Positions 43,721 through 52,677 of a DNA stretch of 54,922 nucleotides are shown piece after piece. Source of the stretch: JBGSZX01 sp964640545 (lineage in GTDB: Bacteria; Bdellovibrionota; UBA2428); contig CAZXHL010000006.1 in the NCBI GenBank assembly GCA_964640545.1, positions 1-54,922 of the forward strand, in the 5' to 3' direction. The notes below the pieces were generated by a model that was not told the origin of the DNA, did not search any database, and saw nothing but the letters and a program-made list of their open reading frames with translations. Positions within the stretch are counted from its first letter, which is position 1. Every line of letters begins with the position of its first letter. Made by a program: the position numbers and the translations under genes.

Positions 43721-45133
43721 ATGGCGATCCCAGAAGATAAAAAACTAGAGCTCATTAAGTTTGAAATTGAAAAAATTCCTTTGAACGCCGATGGAACCGC
43801 CTTGGTGGACTTCTACGTTCACCTTCCACGCAATGATCGCTACATTCGCTTTGTCTTAGCAGGCGACAGCTTCGGCGAAAACCAAACTAGAATGCTTCAA
43901 AAACACAAAGAACCCATCATCTTCTGCAAGTATGAAGAATTTGTAGCTGAGCACTCAGGTTTTGCGATACCTCCCTCGGAGCACAACAAAGAAGTTCTCG
44001 AGATTTTTCAAGGGAGCGGGCAGATCAGCGAAAATTTACCCCATTTAATCTTTGAGGCAAACCCTACCCCTACTTCAGATCAAGAAGCAGGTAGCACCAA
44101 CAACCAACCCCCGCATCTCAAGATCATTCGAGGGGATGATGCCGATCTACATACTCATAAAAACCAAAAAATGGTTTTCAAAGGAAGCAATGATCTAGCT
44201 TCACGAGAAAAAGGGAAATTCTTAACTGACGAGACTTCATCTAGGCAATCCCACGGCCCTAGCGAAGACGAGCCCTCCAGTCGGCACACTAGACTTTATC
44301 AAGAAGAAGACTATTCGGGAAGCAAGCAAAGTTTGTCGACGGCAAACACAAACGACGGCGAGAGCATGGAAAACATGATCGCTCAATTTGGACAAGAAAA
44401 GTCTTCGTATCTAAAGAAAACCATCACAAACGAGCTCAAGTCTGCCTACAAACAACTCCATTCTGAAAGCCCGGCAACGATCAATCTAGAGGAAAGCCCT
44501 ATTCAAGATATCGCCTCTAATCTACTTGAAGTCATCGCACCTGAAGTAGAGAAGCTCCGAGATCACCTGAAAAAGATTCCCGATTATGTGGGGGTGATGA
44601 ACGATTCTGCCGCCCTAACTGCGATCACAACACTGGTCTGTCTTGCCAGAGGACAAACCTCGAGAAGCATTTTTAAAGAAATGTCTTATGCCGTTCTACT
44701 CATGGATATGTCCATGACTAGTCTTGACGATGAAGCTTACAAAAACTACTTTATCAATCCAGACGCTCTATCCGAGAAGCAAAAAAAGATTGTGTTCACC
44801 CACCCTAGAGCCTCCTACGAGTTAGTTCAGAAAAAGTTTAAGAACCTACCCGATATTGTGAGTCAACTCATTCTCGGCCACCACGAGCTTTTCAACGGCA
44901 AGGGCTACCCTCGCAAAGTGCGCTCCGAGTTGCTCGCCCCACTTGTTCGAATATTAGCTTTTGCTGTGGATATTTTTGAGCTGATGAAGCGCAATCATTA
45001 CCTCGGCAAAAAGCTTAGCATCGTTGACGCTGTGGACAGTTTGCTCAATGCTGACGTCCCCCCTCACCTCAGGCGCCACAATGTTGTGTTGATGCGAGAG
45101 GTGTATCAATATCTTACGGTAGACCCTGAGTAA
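43721..45133 (+). CDS. Degenerate HD-GYP domain protein, 470 aa
   Basis: The C-terminal 180 residues follow the HD-GYP pattern, with FTHPRASYELVQKKFKNLPDIV, then LGHHELFNGKGYP (HHE and GxGYP intact). The catalytic HD of HDIGK is lost, reading MDMSMT. The first 90 residues form a separate domain, followed by a polar, disordered linker (about 130-225). Intact HD-GYP proteins degrade cyclic di-GMP; this one may only bind it or serve as an adaptor. ATG at 43721 is preferred over GTG at 43709; support is weak for either. Confidence 0.8.
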   Translation: MAIPEDKKLELIKFEIEKIPLNADGTALVDFYVHLPRNDRYIRFVLAGDSFGENQTRMLQKHKEPIIFCKYEEFVAEHSGFAIPPSEHNKEVLEIFQGSGQISENLPHLIFEANPTPTSDQEAGSTNNQPPHLKIIRGDDADLHTHKNQKMVFKGSNDLASREKGKFLTDETSSRQSHGPSEDEPSSRHTRLYQEEDYSGSKQSLSTANTNDGESMENMIAQFGQEKSSYLKKTITNELKSAYKQLHSESPATINLEESPIQDIASNLLEVIAPEVEKLRDHLKKIPDYVGVMNDSAALTAITTLVCLARGQTSRSIFKEMSYAVLLMDMSMTSLDDEAYKNYFINPDALSEKQKKIVFTHPRASYELVQKKFKNLPDIVSQLILGHHELFNGKGYPRKVRSELLAPLVRILAFAVDIFELMKRNHYLGKKLSIVDAVDSLLNADVPPHLRRHNVVLMREVYQYLTVDPE

Positions 45134-45220
45134 TAGCCCCCAGAAACTGGGCCCTTAACCCACCGCACAAGAGCCTAATCCTCGCTCGACAAGATCAGCT
45201 CCACATGCTGGATTCAGCCC

Positions 45221-46312
45221 ATGTTAAAGACGACTCCTCTTCATCAGTGGCACCTCGATAACAAAGCAAAAATGCTCGGTTTTTCTGGTTACGACATGCC
45301 CATTCAATACGCGGGAGTCATGCAAGAACATGCCACCGTTCGTGAAGATGTCGGCCTTTTTGATGTAGCCCACATGGGACTACTTCTTGTCGATGGTGAA
45401 AAAAGTATCGAAGTTCTCAACCAACTCATCACCAAAGATTTGAACAAGCTCGATGATGGTCGCGCGGTTTACACCATGTTTTGCAATGAAAACGGTGGAA
45501 TCCTCGACGACCTCATTGCCTACCGAGCCAGCTCTTCAAAAGTCTACTTGGTTTTAAATGCCGGCAACAAAGACGCCGATCTTGCCCACATTTTATCTTT
45601 CGACAATCAGCACCAGATGAGACTCACGAGTCTTTTTGATGACGTGAGCATACTCGCCCTGCAAGGACCGAGGTCTTTTGCGCTCCTGAATGAATTGGGT
45701 GTGATTGATTTGAAGGCAAATCCCGAAGGCCCTCGCCCCTTTGATTTCATCTCATCCGAAATAAGAGGCATCTCCGTTCAAGTCGCCTTCACGGGCTACA
45801 CAGGTGAAAAGGGCTGTGAGATTTTCGTCTCTAATGATCAAGCCGAAGCCTTATGGACTTTGCTTTTGGAGGCTGGCCAGCCTCACAATATCAAACCCTG
45901 TGGACTGGCGGCCCGTGATACCTTGAGACTAGAAATGGGCTATTCCCTTCATGGCCAGGACATTAGCCCCGAGATCTCACCTATTGAGGCGGGACTAAAA
46001 TGGGCCGTCGACTTTGGCAAAGAAGCGTTTCTCGGAAAGCAAGCACTCGAGGCTCATGTTAAGCAGCCTCCTCGCAAATGGATAGGCCTCAAAAACGACT
46101 CCAAGCAGGCGCCCAGAACTGGGATGAAGATTTTCGATGCCCGAGACCAGGAGGTTGGCGCCATCACGTCCGGAACCTATGCACCGAGCCTTGGCCACGC
46201 CATCGGAATGGGACTCGTCAATACTGACGCAGTCGCCCCCTTCTGCGTCGAAATTAGAAAGAACAAAATTCCATTTGAAAGCACGAAAAGACCTTTCTAC
46301 AAAGGTCAGTAA
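45221..46312 (+). CDS. gcvT: Glycine cleavage system aminomethyltransferase GcvT, 363 aa
   Basis: The chain shows the GcvT features MLGFSGYDMPIQYAGVMQEH, DVAHMGLL, VFNENGGILDDL-like CNENGGILDDLIAY, ALQGP and FTGYTGEKGCEIF, with GLAARDTLRLEMGYSLHGQDI for tetrahydrofolate binding. It transfers the aminomethyl carbon from the lipoyl H protein to tetrahydrofolate, releasing ammonia. It is first in the gcvT-gcvH-gcvPA-gcvPB cluster. The 87 nt upstream hold a small CCCAG/CTGGG hairpin but no glycine riboswitch that I can see. Confidence 0.95.
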   Translation: MLKTTPLHQWHLDNKAKMLGFSGYDMPIQYAGVMQEHATVREDVGLFDVAHMGLLLVDGEKSIEVLNQLITKDLNKLDDGRAVYTMFCNENGGILDDLIAYRASSSKVYLVLNAGNKDADLAHILSFDNQHQMRLTSLFDDVSILALQGPRSFALLNELGVIDLKANPEGPRPFDFISSEIRGISVQVAFTGYTGEKGCEIFVSNDQAEALWTLLLEAGQPHNIKPCGLAARDTLRLEMGYSLHGQDISPEISPIEAGLKWAVDFGKEAFLGKQALEAHVKQPPRKWIGLKNDSKQAPRTGMKIFDARDQEVGAITSGTYAPSLGHAIGMGLVNTDAVAPFCVEIRKNKIPFESTKRPFYKGQ

Positions 46313-46367
46313 GTTAGAGCCAAAATATTAGGCCACATATAAGGTCCCATAAGCCGGAGGAAACAAA

Positions 46368-46754
46368 ATGTCTGAAATTCGCCCTGAACTTTTCTACACC
46401 AAAGAACACGAATGGATTAAAAAAACTAACAATCCAAAAGTATTTCAAATGGGAATCACTGACTTTGCGCAATCCGCTCTTGGCGATGTGACTTATCTAG
46501 AACTTCCTGAATTGGATTCCACAATTTCTCAAAATGATGTTGTCGGAAGTATTGAGTCCGTAAAATCAGTTTCAGAACTCTTTGCACCTCTAAGCGGAAA
46601 AGTCACAGCAAGGAATGAGTCGCTTTTGGATGACCCTTCTCCCCTGAACTCTTCCCCCTATGATGATGCTTGGCTACTCGAGATCGAAATCACGAATGAA
46701 AGTGAACTCAGTCAACTGCTAGGCCCCGAAGCTTACGCCTCTGTAGCTCAATAG
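46368..46754 (+). CDS. gcvH: Glycine cleavage system H protein GcvH, 128 aa
   Basis: The lipoyl attachment site is ESVKSVSELFAP with Lys66. The preceding GITDFAQSALGDVTYLELPE is typical of GcvH and the length is normal. It carries the lipoyl arm between the P, T and L proteins in the cytoplasm. A good ribosome binding site (GGAGGAA) precedes the ATG. The gene ends within a small 14 bp tandem repeat. The partner dihydrolipoamide dehydrogenase is not in the window. Confidence 0.96.
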   Translation: MSEIRPELFYTKEHEWIKKTNNPKVFQMGITDFAQSALGDVTYLELPELDSTISQNDVVGSIESVKSVSELFAPLSGKVTARNESLLDDPSPLNSSPYDDAWLLEIEITNESELSQLLGPEAYASVAQ

Positions 46755-46782
46755 GTTTGGCTCAATAGTGTTAGCTCAATAG
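46746..46782 (+). repeat. Short tandem repeat at the end of gcvH
   Basis: GCTCAATAG occurs three times with a 14 bp period (46746, 46760, 46774); a degenerate fourth unit follows near 46787. The first copy contains the last codons and stop of gcvH. It probably arose by slippage and fills the gap before gcvPA. Confidence 0.8.
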
Positions 46783-46850
46783 TTTTGACTTAATAATTTT
46801 TGTCGAGCCGCCTAGTCGAGCCGACTGATAAAGAATGCGAAATAGAAAAT

Positions 46851-48227
46851 ATGAGATACTTACCGCTTACCGAAGATGAAAAAACAAGAATCCTTGAGAA
46901 GTGTGGCGTCGGCAGCTTTGAAGAACTAACGCCCAACATTCCCGAAGAATTGAGAGTTAAGGGGCTTCTCAATTTGCCTTCACGCATGAGTGAAGCAGAA
47001 TTACTCGAAACTTTAGAGAAACTATCCTCCATCAACAAAGGTGCATGGATGCAGAATCACCTCGGACAAGGTGTTTACGACCATACCTGCCCAACCTGGA
47101 TTGACCAGATTCTTGGTCGCGGGGAGTTTCTTACCTCCTACACTCCCTACCAACCGGAGGTAACACAGGGAACCCTTCAAGGAATTTTTGAATTTCAATC
47201 CATGATCGCCGAGCTCTTCGGGATGGAAGTATCCAACGCGTCTTTATACGATGGGGCAACTGCTGTCCTCGAAGCTGTGTTGATGGCCGTGCGGACACGT
47301 AAGAACAACAAGCCGATTGTTTATATTTCAGAAGGAACTTACGACAACACTCGCAAGATTCTTGAAAGCTGTCTTCCCGACATGGGCATCGAAGTCAGAA
47401 CCTGGTGGGCCGATCCGAAATCTCTAGAATCCACACCTGAAACTTTTGAAAATGATTGTGGCGGCGCCCCTGCCGCGATTGTTCTTCAGTCTCCTAACCG
47501 CTGGGGTGTTGTTGAAGATTGGGCAGGACTCGACAGCGTTGCAAAGAAAGAAAATGCTAGAAGCGTCGCTTATGTGAGTCATGCGCTTTCTCTGGGAATC
47601 TTCTCCCCGCCGGGAGAGCACGATATCGATATCGCCGTCGGCGAAGGGCAAGCCCTAGGAATTCCCCCAGGCTTTGGCGGACCACATCTCGGCCTTTTCT
47701 GCTGTAAGAAGGCTGACATCAGACAAATGCCTGGCAGACTTGTCGGTCATACCGAGGACGCTCGCGGCCAACAAGCTTTTTGCGTGACACTTTCAACTCG
47801 CGAGCAACACATCCGTAGAGAAAAGGCGACCAGCAACATTTGCTCGAACCAAAATCTCATGGCTCTAAAAGCTGCGATGTATATGACAGCTATGGGGCCT
47901 GAGGGCCTAAGCAAACTTGGCAAAGGCTTGCGTTCCCGAATCTTTTATCTTCGCACTGCCATCGAAAATAAATTTAAAGAAAAGAACATCCCGCATCAAG
48001 TCGTGCAAGGTGAACTTTTCAACGAGCTTACGATCATGGTCGGCCCCAAACACAGCCTTTGGGTCGACGAAAAAATCACCCAGGCACAAGATCAAGGCAT
48101 CCTGATTGGACTCGATGTCAGTGTTCCCAGAAGCTCAGGGTGCGTGAGAGGTCTCAACATCGCCGTTACAGAACGTCATTACCAGTCAGATCTCGACAAG
48201 CTCGTCGAAATCTTGGGAGAATCATAA
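46851..48227 (+). CDS. gcvPA: Glycine dehydrogenase (decarboxylating) subunit 1 GcvPA, 458 aa
   Basis: The start at 46851 gives MRYLPLTEDEKTRIL, the usual opening of GcvPA; an in-frame TTG at 46800 would add 17 atypical residues. SYTPYQPEVTQGTLQGIFEFQ, VSNASLYDGATA and GRLVGHTEDARGQQAF match the N-terminal half of P protein. With GcvPB it forms the heterodimeric, pyridoxal phosphate-dependent enzyme that decarboxylates glycine. Its stop overlaps the gcvPB start (TAATG), so the two are made in equal amounts. Confidence 0.95.
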   Translation: MRYLPLTEDEKTRILEKCGVGSFEELTPNIPEELRVKGLLNLPSRMSEAELLETLEKLSSINKGAWMQNHLGQGVYDHTCPTWIDQILGRGEFLTSYTPYQPEVTQGTLQGIFEFQSMIAELFGMEVSNASLYDGATAVLEAVLMAVRTRKNNKPIVYISEGTYDNTRKILESCLPDMGIEVRTWWADPKSLESTPETFENDCGGAPAAIVLQSPNRWGVVEDWAGLDSVAKKENARSVAYVSHALSLGIFSPPGEHDIDIAVGEGQALGIPPGFGGPHLGLFCCKKADIRQMPGRLVGHTEDARGQQAFCVTLSTREQHIRREKATSNICSNQNLMALKAAMYMTAMGPEGLSKLGKGLRSRIFYLRTAIENKFKEKNIPHQVVQGELFNELTIMVGPKHSLWVDEKITQAQDQGILIGLDVSVPRSSGCVRGLNIAVTERHYQSDLDKLVEILGES

Positions 48228-49702
48228 TGTCTAATTGGCCCTTAAAAACTAAACTATCTATAGATCTCAGCACGCCCGGACATCACGGCTACAGTTTTCC
48301 AAAAGCCGACGTCCCTCAAGCTCCTGCGCCCGGGAAGAACTGCCGATCCACAAAAATCAACCTCCCGGAATTGTCAGAACTTTCCTGCGTGAGACACTTC
48401 ACTCGGCTTTCACAGCAAAACTTTTCAATCGATGCCGGCATGTATCCTCTAGGATCATGCACCATGAAATACAACCCGAGGGTTAACGAAGTTACAGCAT
48501 CTCATAGAGGCTTCACCAGACTTCACCCTAGAACCCCTGCCAAGTATTCACAGGGCGCACTAAAGCTCATGTTCGAACTAGAGAACTTACTTTCTGAAAT
48601 TTCTGGGTTTTCTAGAATCAGCCTTCAACCCGCAGCCGGTGCACAAGGAGAATACCTCGGAATCAAGATGATGCGAGCTTGCCTCACAGACCGAGGCGAA
48701 ACCCGCAATAAAATTATCATTCCAGAGTCAGCACACGGAACCAACGGAGCCTCGGCCGCCATGTGTGGATACGACGTTCTCCCCCTTCGGAGCAATGAGT
48801 ACGGACTTGTCGACTTTGCCCAACTAGACGAACTCACTAAGTCAGGTGACGTTGCTGGTCTCATGATCACCAACCCAAATACACTTGGACTTTTCGAAAC
48901 AGAAATCCAAAAAATATGCAAACTCATCCACGATCGTGGCGGCCTTGTTTATCTTGATGGCGCCAATTTGAATGCCATGATGGGCATCACTAGACCGGGA
49001 GACGCAGGAGTCGACTGCATGCACTTTAATATGCACAAAACCTTTACCACACCTCACGGAGGCGGTGGTCCTGGCTGCGGCGGCTTAGGTGTTTCAAAGA
49101 CTTTGATCCCCTACCTTCCCACACCGACTGTTGAGAAAATTCCATCGGGAGATGATGAATACGTCTTAGTTGAGAACGAAGAGAAAAGCGTCGGAAAGAT
49201 TAAAGATTACTACGGTCATTTCTTAATGATGGTTCGCGCCTACACTTACATTCGAGAGCTCGGAGCCCGCGGCGTTAAGAAAGTTGGCGAAGACGCGGTC
49301 TTACTCGCCAACTTCATTCGCAAAGATCTAGAAGGACACTATGACATTCCTTTTCCTAAGACTTGCATGCATGAAGTCGTCCTAACGGATAAGTTCCAAG
49401 TTAAAAATGGAGTCAAAACCTTGGATATCGCGAAGCGCTTGATCGACGAAGGCTTTCACCCCCCGACGACTTACTTCCCTCTCATCGTGTCGGGCGCACT
49501 CATGATCGAACCTACAGAAACAGAATCTCTGAACATGGTTGAAGAGTTCTGCAACACAATGAAACTCATCGCAAAAGAAGCTTCGGAAGAAGATGCCTTT
49601 GAAAAACACTTCAAGGATCGTCCACGTCACATGGCCTATGCTCGTGTAAACGAAACACTTGCCGCAAGACAGCTAAAGTTGACTTGGAAGGACCTGAAAT
49701 AA
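48227..49702 (+). CDS. gcvPB: Glycine dehydrogenase (decarboxylating) subunit 2 GcvPB, 491 aa
   Basis: The pyridoxal phosphate Lys271 lies in FNMHKTFTTPHGGGGPG. FSIDAGMYPLGSCTMKYNPRVNE and LQPAAGAQGEYLG also identify the C-terminal half of P protein. The ATG at 48227 shares its A with the gcvPA stop; a longer frame starting at 48059 only reads through gcvPA in another frame and was rejected. It completes glycine decarboxylase. A glycosyltransferase gene starts 3 nt after its stop, probably by read-through. Confidence 0.96.
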   Translation: MSNWPLKTKLSIDLSTPGHHGYSFPKADVPQAPAPGKNCRSTKINLPELSELSCVRHFTRLSQQNFSIDAGMYPLGSCTMKYNPRVNEVTASHRGFTRLHPRTPAKYSQGALKLMFELENLLSEISGFSRISLQPAAGAQGEYLGIKMMRACLTDRGETRNKIIIPESAHGTNGASAAMCGYDVLPLRSNEYGLVDFAQLDELTKSGDVAGLMITNPNTLGLFETEIQKICKLIHDRGGLVYLDGANLNAMMGITRPGDAGVDCMHFNMHKTFTTPHGGGGPGCGGLGVSKTLIPYLPTPTVEKIPSGDDEYVLVENEEKSVGKIKDYYGHFLMMVRAYTYIRELGARGVKKVGEDAVLLANFIRKDLEGHYDIPFPKTCMHEVVLTDKFQVKNGVKTLDIAKRLIDEGFHPPTTYFPLIVSGALMIEPTETESLNMVEEFCNTMKLIAKEASEEDAFEKHFKDRPRHMAYARVNETLAARQLKLTWKDLK

Positions 49703-49705
49703 AAC

Positions 49706-51223
49706 GTGCTATTTTTCACAATTCTTCTGCTGATTCTCTTTGTTCTGAGGTTATGGCTTAGCGGTTTTACAGGCATTCATCCCGATGAAGCTTACTATTG
49801 GGTCTGGTCTCTCGATCTGAAGCTAGGGTACCTTGATCACCCCCCCATGATCGCTTGGATCATTGCAGCGGGGAGATGGATCATCGAAACGATCTCCCCC
49901 AACTACCTCCAGTTAGAATACCCGGCTTTTTTCTCAGTCGTTAAACTTAAGGCCGGCCCCTTCTTTTTGAGCTGCGTAGCTACTCCAGTTCTCGTCGGGA
50001 AATGCATCGAGTGGGTTCAAAGAGCCCCGCTTCGAGTGACCCAAATGATTGTCCTCCTGGTGACTCCGCTTCTGTTTGTTGGTCCACAGATTGTGACTCC
50101 CGACACCCCTCTGTTTTTTTCCTGGACACTCTGCTTGCTCATGGCGATTAGACTTCAAAAAAGACGCTATTACAAAAATGATACAGGAGACTTGTCTCCC
50201 CCACTATGGTCCATAGCGGTCACCCTTGGAATCGCCATGGCATTTGCAGCCTACTCCAAATACACTGCCGTACTTCTTGCTTTTCTAGTATTGATTTCAG
50301 GCGCGGGTCTTTGGAATGCTATGATTTGTGCATTGGTTTGTAGTGTTCTCATTGCCCCCTATGTCTATTGGCTGGCAACTACTGGTGTAGCGGAAGAAGC
50401 TGGAATCTTCTTCCAGTTTGGCAACGCCATTGGCGATGTTCTGAAACCAAATAATTTTAAATTTGTTGGAGATCTCTGGGCTTCTCAAATCCTATTTTGG
50501 ACACCGATGATTTTTCTTGGAGTCTTCGGATTTCTTTTTACAGATGTTAGACGTTTCTTTCTATCCGACAAAAAACACCGTCTCTCTGGAACGTTATTCA
50601 TATGGGCCATTGCCCCACTAGTTCTCTTCTCTCTCACCGCCTTAAAAAGACCCGCCGAAGCTAATTGGCCCCTTGTCGGAGGCATTGCCGCCATCGTGAT
50701 GTGCGTGGCCAGACTTCGACTAAGAATGTTCTCTCTCACGCTACTCACGATTCAAAACGTTGCTATCATTTCAGTTGCGTGGCTTGTCCTAACTCAAGCG
50801 CCAAAACTCTCTGTATTTTTTGAGGACATTTCCCCGAGGGCTTCCGCCCTACTGGAAAAGCCTTCTAGGTTGCGCGAATTTGAGGGGTGGCCAAGACTTC
50901 ACACCCTACTCAAAGATGCTGTCCTCAATGAAGACTCCCCGATTGTTGTAGAAAGTTTTCAGATACTGTCATCGCTTTTATTTGTGAATTCCTCGCTAGA
51001 GGAAGAGAACAAGCTCAAGCTATATTTCTGGGAAGAAGGGTCGAGAAGAAGCGAATTCAATCGCACACCCAAATATCTTCTCGCAAAAGAAGAACTCAAC
51101 AAAGGACATTGGCTCCTCACAAGAGATCAGAAAAATGTTCCGGATTGTAGGCTCTACCAGGGACTGATCAAAAGTGTGTCGGAAGTGTATTTCCTCTATA
51201 CCTGCAAAGGTCTGAGGCCATAA
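49706..51223 (+). CDS. GT39/ArnT-like membrane glycosyltransferase, 505 aa
   Basis: The N-terminal helix is followed by the first periplasmic loop HPDEAYYWVWS and LGYLDHPPMIAW, the PMT_2/ArnT-type signature with its acidic catalytic residues. Many hydrophobic helices follow through residue 370, and the last 130 residues form a soluble periplasmic tail. Such enzymes move sugars from polyprenyl phosphate carriers to lipid A, proteins or other acceptors. The start is GTG at 49706. A palindromic element begins 8 nt after the stop. Confidence 0.88.
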   Translation: MLFFTILLLILFVLRLWLSGFTGIHPDEAYYWVWSLDLKLGYLDHPPMIAWIIAAGRWIIETISPNYLQLEYPAFFSVVKLKAGPFFLSCVATPVLVGKCIEWVQRAPLRVTQMIVLLVTPLLFVGPQIVTPDTPLFFSWTLCLLMAIRLQKRRYYKNDTGDLSPPLWSIAVTLGIAMAFAAYSKYTAVLLAFLVLISGAGLWNAMICALVCSVLIAPYVYWLATTGVAEEAGIFFQFGNAIGDVLKPNNFKFVGDLWASQILFWTPMIFLGVFGFLFTDVRRFFLSDKKHRLSGTLFIWAIAPLVLFSLTALKRPAEANWPLVGGIAAIVMCVARLRLRMFSLTLLTIQNVAIISVAWLVLTQAPKLSVFFEDISPRASALLEKPSRLREFEGWPRLHTLLKDAVLNEDSPIVVESFQILSSLLFVNSSLEEENKLKLYFWEEGSRRSEFNRTPKYLLAKEELNKGHWLLTRDQKNVPDCRLYQGLIKSVSEVYFLYTCKGLRP

Positions 51224-51231
51224 AGCTTGAA

Positions 51232-51446
51232 CTGTGCGCGGTAAAAAGTGGAAAGCCCTAAAAGCTCAGGCTCTCAATCATTCTAAATATTTGGATTTGT
51301 TACTCAGGACAGGGGGAGCGCAGCCCCCCTCTGGCAAGTTGGCACTTGCCATTCACCCCCATAGTCCTAAGCACAAACCAACTATTTAGAATGATTGAGA
51401 ACCCGAACTACGGCTTTTATGGCTTTCCACTTTTTACCGCGCACAG
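51232..51446 (-). repeat. Palindromic intergenic element, copy R4 (complete, 215 bp)
   Basis: The outer stem pairs 51232-51257 with 51421-51446, 26 of 26 bases. The inner stem pairs 51273-51294 with 51378-51399, 21 of 22. The core from 51300 to 51367 has TTACTCAGGAC, a G5/C5-6 hairpin (51311-51330), the hairpin TGGCAAGT/ACTTGCCA (51332-51351) and TTCACCCCCATAGTCC. GGAC at 51307-51310 pairs with GTCC at 51364-51367. The element fills the gap between the convergent glycosyltransferase (stop 51223) and LptF/G (stop 51453) genes. This is the most perfect copy. Confidence 0.95.
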
Positions 51447-51452
51447 TTTTAG

Positions 51453-52571
51453 CTAAATCGTAATCTTCGATCTTCGCTTGAAGAGCCACCAATCGAGAAA
51501 CAATAAGAATAAATTAGGTGCTCCGATCACAATCCAGGCCATAATTTCATATTTAGAAAAGCTTGCAATTGAAGCACGCTGGTACCATGTCGCCATTGCA
51601 AAATATGCGGTCCAATAACCAATAACCACAACCAAGCCAATAGCCACCGCACGGTTTTTCGCCGTCCTTCTATTGTCTAAAGCCAATAGAAAGCTCAACG
51701 GCACAAACAACAAACAAGCCAATCCTACTGCAAATCTTCTTGCAATCTCGACCCAGTTGCCACGAGGATCCGCTCCAGATGTTTTCAACTCTTCCCGCTT
51801 TTCAATTAACGCTTGCCACCCCTGACTAGCTGGAGAATTTCGCCCACCTGCCATATCGACGGAATAATCTACAAACAACTTATATTCGTCAAAACGTATA
51901 CGTTGAATGCGATTGCTATCGTGATCTTGCACTAAGATCAACCCATCAAAAAGCCTTAGGCTACCAAGCCCGGAATCACTCCCTTCCCACCTTCCATGAC
52001 TAGCTGAAATGGAAGTGTTCTTGGTAAACGAGCTTTCATCATATAGAAAAACTCGTTTTAGCTCCTGGGTAAACGGATCAACCTCGTCCACAAAAACGAC
52101 CATTCCAAGAAAACCCTCAGCGAAAGTTCCAGACCGAAGAACATTGGTTACCTTCTTTCGATAAATCGTATCAATCGCAATTTCAAAATTACGGTTACCT
52201 TTTGGTCCTAAATCAAAAGAAACCCAGATGGATGCCATCGCAACAAGAACACCTAGAAAAAGACCAGGCTTCAACAGTCGTGCGGGCTCATACCCCATTG
52301 ACTGCAGTGCAAGTAACTCTCGATCAGAAGACATCCTTCCAAAAACGATCAATAAGGAGAATAGAAATGAAACGGGTAGAACAACCGGCAAAAAACTCAC
52401 ACAAAGACCAGCGACAAGCCTTAAGATCAAGCTCCAATCCAGGCCTTGACTCACAATCAGACCAGAAAGACGAATCCCCTGGAGGCCGAGCAAGACTAGT
52501 TCCGCAACGACAAGGCCGACCAGAAAAGTCTTTATGAGCTCTTTTAAGAAGTATTTATCTAACTTTGTCAT
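51453..52571 (-). CDS. LptF/LptG (YjgP/YjgQ) family permease, 372 aa
   Basis: Three N-terminal helices (about 12-115) with LPVVLPVSFLFSLLIVFGRMSSDRELLALQSMGY, a central periplasmic beta-jellyroll domain (about 125-265) and three C-terminal helices reproduce the LptF/G layout. The ERE/DREL segment corresponds to the coupling helix contacting LptB. It moves lipopolysaccharide from the inner membrane to the transport bridge. Whether it is LptF or LptG cannot be told; its partner is not adjacent. Confidence 0.9.
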   Translation of the reverse strand: MTKLDKYFLKELIKTFLVGLVVAELVLLGLQGIRLSGLIVSQGLDWSLILRLVAGLCVSFLPVVLPVSFLFSLLIVFGRMSSDRELLALQSMGYEPARLLKPGLFLGVLVAMASIWVSFDLGPKGNRNFEIAIDTIYRKKVTNVLRSGTFAEGFLGMVVFVDEVDPFTQELKRVFLYDESSFTKNTSISASHGRWEGSDSGLGSLRLFDGLILVQDHDSNRIQRIRFDEYKLFVDYSVDMAGGRNSPASQGWQALIEKREELKTSGADPRGNWVEIARRFAVGLACLLFVPLSFLLALDNRRTAKNRAVAIGLVVVIGYWTAYFAMATWYQRASIASFSKYEIMAWIVIGAPNLFLLFLDWWLFKRRSKITI

Positions 52572-52677
52572 TGATCTGTCAGTTTCTTGTCGCCTTAGTT
52601 TATCAAAGTGCCAGAATCTTTCTTCCCTCAGAAAATATTTTTTTTGCCAAATGCCAATATAGCGTAAAATAGAAAGA

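Noticed and set aside
45134..45220. Glycine riboswitch before gcvT
   Set aside because: Only a small CCCAG/CTGGG hairpin is present in 87 nt, too short for the tandem aptamer and without its conserved blocks.
48059..48226. 56-residue N-terminal extension of GcvPB
   Set aside because: This part is the gcvPA coding sequence read in another frame; the TAATG overlap gives the right GcvPB start at 48227.
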